Source: Chitinophagales bacterium
GTDB lineage: Bacteria > Bacteroidota > Bacteroidia > Chitinophagales > UBA2359
Length of the DNA stretch: 64,000 nt
Direction: 5' to 3'
NCBI GenBank assembly: GCA_041392475.1
Contig: JAWKLZ010000002.1
Coordinates: 1,868,501 to 1,932,500 of the forward strand
Shown here: positions 54,973 through 62,833 of the stretch, one piece after another
How the letters are laid out: each line of letters begins with the position of its first letter
Numbering within the stretch: the first letter of the stretch is position 1
Position numbers and translations under genes: made by a program
The notes under the pieces: generated by a model
What the model saw: only the letters and a program-made list of their open reading frames with translations
Told to the model about the DNA's origin: nothing
Databases searched by the model: none

Positions 54973-55968
54973 TCAGTACACTGTTTCATTTGCCCAATCT
55001 GCAATCAGCGTTTCGTCAATCAATTCCATACAAGCAAAATGTTTTTTTGGGCATTTAGGGTAGCCAATTTTGGAACAAGGGCGGCAGTTCAAATCCTTCA
55101 TTTCAAAAATTTTATATGCCTGATTACTGGATTCAGAAAGGTAAGGATACATTCCCAGTTCAGGAATGGTATTGCCCCAAATAGAAGCAATGTTTTGGTT
55201 GAAAGCTGCTGCAATGTGCATTAAACCTGTATCGTGGGAAATGACTTTTTCGGCTTGTCGAACGATTGAAGCAGACTGGTGTAGGGTGAATTTTCCACAA
55301 GCATTGAAGACGTGGTTTCCAGATTTGGATGCAATTTCTTCCCCTATTTCGGCATCTTCTGGGCCGCCTAAGACAATAACGGGTTTTTCGATTAACTCAC
55401 ACAAGTTCATCCATTTATGTTTCGGCATTTGCTTAGTAGCGTGTTTTGCACCGATTACTGCTGCAATATAAGTACCCGTTTTTACTTCGGGAAAATGTGC
55501 TTCAATATTTACCTCCTCTTTTGCAGGAATAAAATAATCTAGGCCTTCTCCATCGTTTTTCACGCCCAAATCTGCCACTGTTTCCAGGTATCGGTCCACG
55601 ATGTGGCTTTTTGGCAAACGATTCCACTTCAAATTGACCATTAGCCATTTTTCGAGGTTGATTTTATTGAAGGAAAAGGTGCGGGTTTTCAGAGCCTTTT
55701 TGATGAGCCAAGTACGTTGGTTGTTATGTAAATCAATCACATAGTGAAAATTTTCTGCTTTCAAGGCTTCAATGATAGGCTTCAATTCATTATCCAAAGT
55801 GTGAAGTCGGTCAATATAGGGGTTGGATTGCAGTAAGTTGGCAAAACTTTTTTTGGTCAAAAAATGCAGTTCAATGTCTGGGCGTTGTTTTTTGAGACAG
55901 CGAATGACAGGCGTTGTCAATACGATGTCGCCAATAGAACTGAATCGAATGAGAAGAGCCTTTTCCAT
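54973..55968 (-). CDS. Glycosyltransferase family 9 (heptosyltransferase-like)
   Basis: 331 residues from ATG at 55968; the frame extends upstream into hemF. The N-terminus ALLIRFSSIGDIVLTTPVI and the block VISHDTGLMHIAAAFNQNIASIWGNTIPELGMYPY are typical of GT9 GT-B enzymes (WaaF/WaaC type). It probably adds a heptose or similar sugar to lipopolysaccharide. C-terminal cysteines (NCRPCSKIGYPKCPKKHFACM) may bind a metal. The start lies two bases after the hemF stop, so translation is probably coupled. Confidence 0.88.
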   Translation of the reverse strand: MEKALLIRFSSIGDIVLTTPVIRCLKKQRPDIELHFLTKKSFANLLQSNPYIDRLHTLDNELKPIIEALKAENFHYVIDLHNNQRTWLIKKALKTRTFSFNKINLEKWLMVNLKWNRLPKSHIVDRYLETVADLGVKNDGEGLDYFIPAKEEVNIEAHFPEVKTGTYIAAVIGAKHATKQMPKHKWMNLCELIEKPVIVLGGPEDAEIGEEIASKSGNHVFNACGKFTLHQSASIVRQAEKVISHDTGLMHIAAAFNQNIASIWGNTIPELGMYPYLSESSNQAYKIFEMKDLNCRPCSKIGYPKCPKKHFACMELIDETLIADWANETVY

Positions 55969-55970
55969 AT

Positions 55971-56873
55971 TTATTTTGCGTTCAGCCAATCTATCTCCTT
56001 CTTCAAGCACTGCAAAGTGTCGGCTTCTCGGCTATTGGGAACGGGTTGGTAATCATACACCCATTTGGCAAGAGGCGGCAAACTCATCAAAATGGATTCG
56101 GTGCGGCCGTTGGTATAAAGACCAAACTTGGTGCCTCTATCGTAAACCAAGTTAAATTCCACGTACCTACTTCGCCGCAAAAGTTGCCAATTTTGCTCGG
56201 CTTCACCGTATTTCACATTGCGGTACTTTTCTGCAAAATAAGTGTAAACAGGTACAAAACACTGCCCTACTTGCTTCACAAATTCAAATAATTGTTCTTT
56301 GCTGTGTGTTTCGTCTTCCTTCAATCTATCAAAGAAAATTCCTCCAATGCCCCTCGTTTCGTTTCGGTGAGGAATAAAGAAGTAGTCATCAGCCCATTTT
56401 TTGAAGTCAGGGTAATAGTTTTCATCAAATTGGTCGCATATTCCCTTCAAATGTTGGTGGAAAAACTGAGCATCTTTGGGGGTGATATAGTGAGGTGTTA
56501 CGTCTATTCCTCCTCCAAACCAATACACACCGCTATCCAATTCAAAGTAGCGTACATTCATGTGAATAATCGGCATCATCGGACTGATAGGGTGCAAAAC
56601 AATGGATACTCCTGTGGCAAAAAACTGTTTCCCCTCTTTGATCTCCAAGGCTTTCAGCATATTTGAGCTGAGTTCACCATGTACTGCCGAAAAATTAACC
56701 CCTCCTTTTTCGAGTAAATTTCCATTTTCGATTACCCTTGACTTACCTCCACCACCTTCTGCTCTTTCCCATTTATCTTGGTGAAAAGTAGCCTTGCCAT
56801 CCAATGCCTCCAATCCTGCACAGATTTGATTTTGAAGGTCTTCAAACCATTTGCTGATAGTTAATTTATCCAC
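55971..56873 (-). CDS. hemF: Oxygen-dependent coproporphyrinogen III oxidase HemF
   Basis: 300 residues, starting with GTG at 56873 as no ATG is available. HemF motifs are clear: GGGKSRVIENGNLLEKGGVNFSAVHG, VSIVLHPISPMMPIIHMNVRYFE, WWFGGGIDVTPHY-like and EFNLVYDRGTKFGLYTNGRTESILMSLPP. It converts coproporphyrinogen III to protoporphyrinogen IX with oxygen in haem synthesis. It is the fourth gene of a five-gene minus-strand run. Confidence 0.95.
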   Translation of the reverse strand: MDKLTISKWFEDLQNQICAGLEALDGKATFHQDKWERAEGGGGKSRVIENGNLLEKGGVNFSAVHGELSSNMLKALEIKEGKQFFATGVSIVLHPISPMMPIIHMNVRYFELDSGVYWFGGGIDVTPHYITPKDAQFFHQHLKGICDQFDENYYPDFKKWADDYFFIPHRNETRGIGGIFFDRLKEDETHSKEQLFEFVKQVGQCFVPVYTYFAEKYRNVKYGEAEQNWQLLRRSRYVEFNLVYDRGTKFGLYTNGRTESILMSLPPLAKWVYDYQPVPNSREADTLQCLKKEIDWLNAK

Positions 56874-56918
56874 TGAATATTAAAATTTCAAATCAGGAAG
56901 TTAATTTTTGAATAGTTT

Positions 56919-57281
56919 TTATTTTTCGTCTTCTTCCTCGTCATCATAGTCCTCATCTTCGCTATCGCCGCCCAAACCGCCTAACAATTCTCCAATGTCA
57001 AAATTGGGAGGTAAAAAACCTGTAGCCATTTTTTGCATTTCTGCTTGTGAATGATGGTCAGCTACTTTCATCGCCCGATTCACCGCCACCACAATCAAAT
57101 CTTCCAATTCTTCCAAATCAAAATTCTCCTTTTCCACTAATGAAGGATTTATGGAGATATTATATAATTTCTTACTGGCAGTTGCTTCAACTTTTACCAA
57201 GCCGTCACCAGCTTCTGCTTCAACAATAATCTTGTCCAGATTCTTTTGAAGATCATCAAACATTCCTAGTCCGTTAAACAT
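56919..57281 (-). CDS. YbaB/EbfC nucleoid-associated protein
   Basis: 120 residues. The typical order is an N-terminal helix (MFDDLQKNLDKI), a short beta sheet (GLVKVEATASKKLYNISINPSLV) and a helix with AMKVADHHSQAEMQKMA. The acidic tail (DSEDEDYDDEEEDEK) is a Bacteroidota trait. It binds DNA as a tweezer-like dimer. It lies 22 bases after yraN and 45 before hemF. Confidence 0.9.
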   Translation of the reverse strand: MFNGLGMFDDLQKNLDKIIVEAEAGDGLVKVEATASKKLYNISINPSLVEKENFDLEELEDLIVVAVNRAMKVADHHSQAEMQKMATGFLPPNFDIGELLGGLGGDSEDEDYDDEEEDEK

Positions 57282-57303
57282 CTTTAATCTGTTTTATTTT
57301 TTT

Positions 57304-57675
57304 TTAAGAATCATAAAAAAAGAACGCATCTTCAATGTGCTTCAATGCTGTCTTTTGAGGTGCAATACTAATGGCCACAATATCAAATCTCATTTCACCA
57401 TTCAGTTCGTTTTCATACATATACGCTTCCGCCGCCTTTGCTAGTTGCTTTTGTTGGGCAAGCGTTACAAACTCTTCGGGATATCCAAAATAATCGCTGC
57501 TTCGGGTTTTGACTTCTACAAAAATGGTAATTTCAAGTACTTCATCCTGACATACAATGTCAATTTCAGAACGCTTATGTCGCCAGTTAGTCGCTAGTAT
57601 TTTGTAGCCTTTATCGAGCAGATGTTTTGCAGCCATTTGCTCCCCTTTTTTTCCCAAATCATGATTGTCTGCCAT
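57304..57675 (-). CDS. YraN/UPF0102 family predicted nuclease
   Basis: 123 residues. The PDDEXK-like core is E-I-D in KRSEIDIVCQDEV, followed by FVEVKTRS, with an N-terminal helix (GEQMAAKHLLDKGYKILATNW). Function is uncertain; the fold implies DNA processing. It lies between pyk and ybaB in a compact run. Confidence 0.9.
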   Translation of the reverse strand: MADNHDLGKKGEQMAAKHLLDKGYKILATNWRHKRSEIDIVCQDEVLEITIFVEVKTRSSDYFGYPEEFVTLAQQKQLAKAAEAYMYENELNGEMRFDIVAISIAPQKTALKHIEDAFFFYDS

Positions 57676-57701
57676 GCACTATTCAAGTTATTCGGTGATT
57701 A

Positions 57702-59129
57702 CTACTCAATTTTGCCCAATTTCACCATGTTTGTCTTTCCTTTGAGATTCATAGGCATACTGCTGGTGTTCACGACCACATCTCCCCGTTTCACATAACC
57801 TGCTTCTTTTAGTCTTCGCCTCACTTCAATGGTTCCTTTATCTGTATTTTTAAATACGGGGGCGAAAAAAGTCCTAACTCCCCATACCAGGCTGAGTGTG
57901 TTGATTAGTGTTTCGTTGTCTGTAAAGGCGTAAATATTGGCTTTGGGGCGAAAACTGGACAATAACAAAGCAGTATATCCAGAGTGGGTCAAGCCTACAA
58001 TTGCCTTTGCATTGGTTTGTTCTGAGATGATACAAGCATTGTAGCAAATAACATCGGTGTAGTAAAATTTAGATTTTTTACTTGGCAAATGTCCCCTATT
58101 GTAAATGACATCTTGTTTTTCAACTTCTTCAATGATTTTACCAAACACTTCAATTGCTCGCACAGGGTATTTACCTGATGCCGTTTCACCGCTGAGCATG
58201 ATGGCATCTGCACCGTCAAAAATAGCATTTGCTGCATCTGCCGTTTCTGCCCTTGTTGGAGTGGGATTGAAAATCATACTCTCCAAAATCTGTGTAGCAA
58301 TGATAACAGGTTTTGCCGCTTCATTGCATTTTTTTACAATAGACTTTTGGGCAATCGGCACTTGCTCCAATGGAATCTCTACTCCCAAGTCACCACGAGC
58401 TACCATGACTGCATCCGATACTTCAATGATGCTATCAATGTTTTGAAGGGCTTCTGGTTTTTCAATCTTTGAGATGATTTTTGCAGGATGTTTTCCAAAC
58501 TTAATAATCCCTTGAAGCTGAGTAATTTCATCTGCTGTTCTTACAAAAGATAAGGCAATCCAATTCACAGGTTGGGTAAGAATAAATTCAAGGTCACGAA
58601 TATCTTTTGGAGTGATGGATGGAATACTAATGCTGGTATCAGGCAGGTTCACCCCTTTTTTGGGTTTGATGGGACCTCCATAAATGACTTTGGCTGTGAC
58701 CTTATCTTCACCATTGGTATTGAGTACCTTTAGCTCGATTTTTCCATCATCTATCAAAACCCTATCACCTACTTTGGCATCCCTTGCAAAATCCTCATAA
58801 GTGAGATACAGTTCTTGACTGGTAGACACCATTTCATTGGTGGTCAGAGTCAATGTTTGGCCATCTTCAATAAATACTTCCCCATTTTCAACCTCTCCTA
58901 ATCGAATTTTGGGGCCTTGTAAGTCGGCCAAAATTCCTACATGGGTGTTCAATTCTGCATTTATTTCCTGAATCAATTTAATTACGTCTGCATGGCCGTC
59001 ATGTGTGCCATGCGAAAAATTCAATCTAAAAACATCTACGCCTGCTTTCACAAGGGCTATCAATGTCTCCTTATTATTGGAAGCAGGACCTACTGTAGCT
59101 ACTATTTTAGTTCTGTTAAATTTTAACAT
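57702..59129 (-). CDS. pyk: Pyruvate kinase
   Basis: 475 residues, full length. Motifs are KIVATVGPAS (start of the barrel), FRLNFSHGTHDGH, DLQGPKIR, the catalytic IISKIEKPEAL and the signature MVARGDLGVEIPLEQV. The C-terminal domain (VIGLTHSGYTALLLSS-like and VVVNTSSMPMN) lacks an obvious allosteric insertion. It makes ATP and pyruvate from phosphoenolpyruvate. It is the first gene of the run pyk-yraN-ybaB-hemF-GT9, with gaps of 2 to 45 bases, so one transcript is likely. Confidence 0.96.
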   Translation of the reverse strand: MLKFNRTKIVATVGPASNNKETLIALVKAGVDVFRLNFSHGTHDGHADVIKLIQEINAELNTHVGILADLQGPKIRLGEVENGEVFIEDGQTLTLTTNEMVSTSQELYLTYEDFARDAKVGDRVLIDDGKIELKVLNTNGEDKVTAKVIYGGPIKPKKGVNLPDTSISIPSITPKDIRDLEFILTQPVNWIALSFVRTADEITQLQGIIKFGKHPAKIISKIEKPEALQNIDSIIEVSDAVMVARGDLGVEIPLEQVPIAQKSIVKKCNEAAKPVIIATQILESMIFNPTPTRAETADAANAIFDGADAIMLSGETASGKYPVRAIEVFGKIIEEVEKQDVIYNRGHLPSKKSKFYYTDVICYNACIISEQTNAKAIVGLTHSGYTALLLSSFRPKANIYAFTDNETLINTLSLVWGVRTFFAPVFKNTDKGTIEVRRRLKEAGYVKRGDVVVNTSSMPMNLKGKTNMVKLGKIE

Positions 59130-59172
59130 ATAAATTTTGTGTCAAATAAGAAATTGAAATATCATTGGAATG

Positions 59173-59180
59173 CAAATTTA
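59173..59180 (-). promoter_or_regulatory. -7 element of the pyk operon promoter
   Basis: Minus-strand TAAATTTG matches TAnnTTTG, 43 bases upstream of the pyk ATG. The -33 region is weak. Confidence 0.5.
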
Positions 59181-59252
59181 GTGTAATTAAGCTACATTCA
59201 TAAGCTCTAAGATAAGTAAAGAAGGAATTAATATTTTTTTCAAGAAAATTTC

Positions 59253-59260
59253 TACCTTTG
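59253..59260 (+). promoter_or_regulatory. -7 element of the acpP promoter
   Basis: TACCTTTG matches TAnnTTTG with a T-rich -33 region about 20 bases upstream, 48 bases before the acpP ATG. The pyk promoter points the other way in the same gap. Confidence 0.65.
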
Positions 59261-59308
59261 CAGCTACAAAAATTTAATACAAATCTTCACATTAAAAAAA
59301 GTTGAATT

Positions 59309-59548
59309 ATGTCTGATATTAAATCAAAAGTAACTGCTATTATCGTTGAAAAGTTGGGGGTAGAGGAAGTTGACGTTACACCTGAGGCGAACTTTATCAA
59401 CGATTTAGGTGCAGATTCCTTGGATACAGTAGAGTTGATTATGGAATTTGAAAAAGAATTCGATATCTCTATTCCTGATGAAGATGCAGAAAAAATCACA
59501 ACTGTTAAAGAGGCCATTGATTACCTACAAGCTAATGCAGAAGAGTAA
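59309..59548 (+). CDS. acpP: Acyl carrier protein AcpP
   Basis: 79 residues, strongly acidic four-helix protein. The phosphopantetheine attachment serine is in LGADSLDTVELIM. It carries acyl chains in fatty acid synthesis. It is the first of the set acpP, fabF, rnc. A strong terminator lies between it and fabF. Confidence 0.97.
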   Translation: MSDIKSKVTAIIVEKLGVEEVDVTPEANFINDLGADSLDTVELIMEFEKEFDISIPDEDAEKITTVKEAIDYLQANAEE

Positions 59549-59614
59549 GATAAGAGAACGTGGAAGAAAAAAAGATTAAGTCATTAGCTGGTTCAACAAA
59601 CCTAATGAAAAAGG

Positions 59615-59670
59615 AAAAATAACTTTACATTGAAAGGGGAAGGAATCTAAAAAAATGTAAAGTTATTTTT
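59615..59670 (+). terminator. Rho-independent terminator after acpP
   Basis: Sixteen-base perfect inverted repeat AAAAATAACTTTACAT (59615-59630) and its complement (59655-59670), ending in a T-run. Confidence 0.85.
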
Positions 59671-60022
59671 TCATCATTATCAATCATATTGTAACTTGTA
59701 GTTTGTATATTTTCAGAGAATCTTTTTTATCAAAAAAACAATATTCTCTGAAAAGCATTGCAGAAAAGTGACGAAGACCTTGGTTGTTTGGTTCGAAATT
59801 AAATAAGCATTAATTGTCAAAAAATAATTAGTATTCAACTTCCAAAGTTTACAATCATAACAGATATAATGGTTGTCTTGAAATACGTTTTTTGCAAGAT
59901 TAAGTGATAAGCAATCGTTATTTTTAGTAATAAAAATTCACAATTTTTTGTTTATTAGTGTATTACCAACTTATATTTACTACTTACCTCCCCTAATGAA
60001 CCACATAAAATAAATTCCTATT
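59671..60022. other. Rest of the acpP-fabF intergenic region
   Basis: About 350 AT-rich bases with a second hairpin: TTTTCAGAGAAT (59710-59721) and ATTCTCTGAAAA (59743-59754), loop of 21 bases. A fabF promoter should lie here, but no clear TAnnTTTG was found close to the gene. Confidence 0.5.
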
Positions 60023-61276
60023 ATGCAATTAAAGCGAGTTGTAGTCACAGGTATAGGAGCATTAACTCCAATTGGCAATACTGCTGAAATATTTTGGCAA
60101 GGACTGGTAAATGGAGTTAGTGGTAGCGATTTTATCACCCGTTTTGATACAACGAATTTTAAAACCAAGTTTGCCTGTGAAATCAAGAATTTCGATATCC
60201 AAGATTATATGGATAGAAGAGCAGCTCGGCGCTTAGACCCATTCACACAATATGCACTCATCGCTTCTGATGAAGCAGTTGTAGATGCCAACCTTAATGA
60301 TGAAGGAATTGACAAAGATAGGGTTGGAGTGGTATGGTGTTCGGGTATTGGTGGTTTGCTAACCTTTCAAGAGTCGGTAATGGAATATGCTGAAGGAGGA
60401 GGCAACAATCCTCGCTTTAATCCATTTTTCATTCCAAAAATGATTCTGGACATTGCAGCAGGACATATTTCCATAAAGCACGGCTATAGAGGTCCGAACT
60501 ATGCTGTGGTATCTGCTTGTGCTTCTTCTACAAATGGACTTATTAGTGCCTACAATTGTATTCAATTGGGCAAGGCTGATGCAATCGTAGTAGGTGGCTC
60601 GGAAGCTGCTGTGACCGAAGCGGGTATTGGAGGTTTCAATGCCATGAAAGCAATGTCACAAAGAAATGATGATCCAAAAACAGCTTCACGTCCTTTCGAC
60701 TTGGATAGAGATGGATTTGTATTGGGTGAAGGAGCTGCAGCTATTGTTTTGGAGGAATACGAACATGCCAAAAATCGTGGTGCAAAAATATATGCAGAGG
60801 TTGCTGGAGGTGGAATGTCAGCAGATGCCTATCACGTTACTGCTCCTCATCCCGAGGGTTTGGGGGCAAAAAATGTAATGAAAAATGCCTTGGACGATGC
60901 AGGAATGGATGTAACAGACATTGACTATATCAATGTTCATGGTACTTCTACTCCTCTTGGAGATGTCAGCGAAGCGAAGGCGATACAAGTGCTTTTTGGC
61001 GAACATGCTTACAACCTCAATATTAGTTCTACCAAATCTATGACAGGGCATCTGCTCGGAGCAGCAGGAGCAGCAGAAGCATTGGCATGTATTTTATCTG
61101 TTTACCATGATACTATACCTCCTACAATCAATCATTTTACAGATGACCCAGCATTTGACCCTAAGTTGAATTTTACATTCAACAAAGCTCAAAAACGTAC
61201 TGTTAGAGCAGCTTTGAGCAATACTTTTGGTTTTGGTGGTCACAATGCTTCCATTATCTTCAAAAAAATGATGTAA
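60023..61276 (+). CDS. fabF: 3-oxoacyl-ACP synthase II FabF
   Basis: 417 residues. The catalytic triad is visible: Cys in VSACASSTNGL, His in NVHGTSTPLGD and His in SMTGHLLGAAG. It elongates acyl-ACP by condensation with malonyl-ACP. The gene order acpP-fabF-rnc is common in bacteria. Confidence 0.96.
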   Translation: MQLKRVVVTGIGALTPIGNTAEIFWQGLVNGVSGSDFITRFDTTNFKTKFACEIKNFDIQDYMDRRAARRLDPFTQYALIASDEAVVDANLNDEGIDKDRVGVVWCSGIGGLLTFQESVMEYAEGGGNNPRFNPFFIPKMILDIAAGHISIKHGYRGPNYAVVSACASSTNGLISAYNCIQLGKADAIVVGGSEAAVTEAGIGGFNAMKAMSQRNDDPKTASRPFDLDRDGFVLGEGAAAIVLEEYEHAKNRGAKIYAEVAGGGMSADAYHVTAPHPEGLGAKNVMKNALDDAGMDVTDIDYINVHGTSTPLGDVSEAKAIQVLFGEHAYNLNISSTKSMTGHLLGAAGAAEALACILSVYHDTIPPTINHFTDDPAFDPKLNFTFNKAQKRTVRAALSNTFGFGGHNASIIFKKMM

Positions 61277-61428
61277 GCCAATAAGAATAAAGGGATTTTA
61301 TTTTTCTCCCAAAAAATATACCTTACCCCATACAACTCTACTCATACAATACTAAATAAGGCACGGCAAAAGACAAGGAAAGACAACGATGAATTAAGTA
61401 ACATATCACAGATTTTTTACTATTCTTG

Positions 61429-62196
61429 ATGTGTTGCTATTACAAGTATCAAACGAGTGAAAGGTTTGTGAAAAAAATTAGAAAGTTTATTAATCTATAC
61501 GTGTCTCCTCATAGAAAGTTAACCAAACAACTACGAGGTTTATTAGGGTTTACACCTGCTAATTTATCGGTATTTCGATTGGCTTTTAAGCACAGTTCTC
61601 GTTCTTCAGATGCCTATACCAGTAATGAACGTCTCGAATATTTGGGGGATGCCATTTTAGATTCTGTTATTTCAGATTACCTCTTCAAAAAATATCCCAA
61701 GCGAGGAGAAGGCTTCTTGACAGAAATGCGTTCCAAAATTGTGAACCGACAACGACTCGGAGAAATAGGAGATCAACTCTCTCTACAAGATTTTTTGGAT
61801 TACGACAAAGGCTACGTTCGAGTCAATGGCACAATTCTCGGAAACGCATTAGAGGCTCTTATTGGGGCTATATACCTTGATGCAGGCTATAAAAAAACCA
61901 AGCAATTTGTCTTCAAAAAAATGTTGTCTGCTTTTATCAATCTAGATGACCTTCAAAATGCAGACATCAATTACAAGAGTCGACTTTTTGAATGGGCTCA
62001 AAAGTATGATTATGAATTGGAGTTCAAAGTATTGGAGGAAAAGAAAAAAGGGAATATTAGAATATTTGTTGTAGGAGCATTTGTAGAAGGTACAATGCAA
62101 GGTGTAGGAGAGGGGCGCAACAAAAAGTCCGCTCAAAAACAAGCCGCAAAAGTAGTTTACGATAAGAAAAATGTAGGTGACGATTTGGTTAAATAA
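61429..62196 (+). CDS. rnc: Ribonuclease III
   Basis: 255 residues from ATG at 61429; GTG at 61468 (VKKIRKFINLY) would give 242. The catalytic signature ERLEYLGDAILD and the second acidic cluster NALEALIGAIYLDAG are intact. The C-terminal double-stranded RNA-binding domain (DINYKSRLFEWAQKY ... GEGRNKKSAQKQAAK) is present. It processes rRNA and double-stranded RNA. A hairpin terminator follows immediately. Confidence 0.95.
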   Translation: MCCYYKYQTSERFVKKIRKFINLYVSPHRKLTKQLRGLLGFTPANLSVFRLAFKHSSRSSDAYTSNERLEYLGDAILDSVISDYLFKKYPKRGEGFLTEMRSKIVNRQRLGEIGDQLSLQDFLDYDKGYVRVNGTILGNALEALIGAIYLDAGYKKTKQFVFKKMLSAFINLDDLQNADINYKSRLFEWAQKYDYELEFKVLEEKKKGNIRIFVVGAFVEGTMQGVGEGRNKKSAQKQAAKVVYDKKNVGDDLVK

Positions 62197-62232
62197 AAAA
62201 ACAGTTGCCATTTACAAATAACAACTGTTTTT
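62197..62232 (+). terminator. Rho-independent terminator of rnc
   Basis: Eleven-base perfect inverted repeat AAAAACAGTTG (62197-62207) and CAACTGTTTTT (62222-62232) directly after the stop codon. Confidence 0.8.
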
Positions 62233-62833
62233 GACCTCTAAATTTGCATAAATTCATGGCACTCAATATTTCCATTAAGCTACTTTTACTTACTTCAAAA
62301 TGCGCATATCTTTTTAATTTTCAATTAGTTTTGATGTGGATGGGTAAAATTTGACCTCCCATCCGTTACGTTTTTCATGCCTTTTCAGTTTTCATGGGAA
62401 TAGTTTGAGTATGTCTTACAATTTTCATAAGGTTCAAATAATATGCCACAAACGAACCCTTTTTTAAAATAATTCGTTCAGCGCATAAACTAGAGTAGTG
62501 TTTTTGCAGTAAGAAAATGTATAAAAAATTTCAATAATTATAAATAATTGACCTCCAAAATAATTGACTTCTTTTCTCTTCAGTTTAGTACTATTATCGG
62601 CTAGTAAAATAATTTCATATCTTTACGAGAGTAATTTTTATTGCAACATTCTTGCTAATTATGCATTGTTTTTCTTTTTTTCACATAAAAAAAATCACCC
62701 GAAAATATACTGACATTAGAATCTAAAAATTTAGATTTTTTGAACCAATTTAAATACATTCCCGTCTGAATTTTCCACCATAGAAATATGATACTCCTCC
62801 ATAATTCCATATTTTGTGTATCAATATTTTTAT
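62233..62833. other. Intergenic region upstream of the MBOAT gene
   Basis: About 600 AT-rich bases without a credible open frame. It contains TAAATTTG at 62239-62246 (possible -7 element) and a seven-base hairpin GGATGGG / CCCATCC at 62338-62364. The transcript start of the MBOAT gene is not resolved. Confidence 0.5.
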
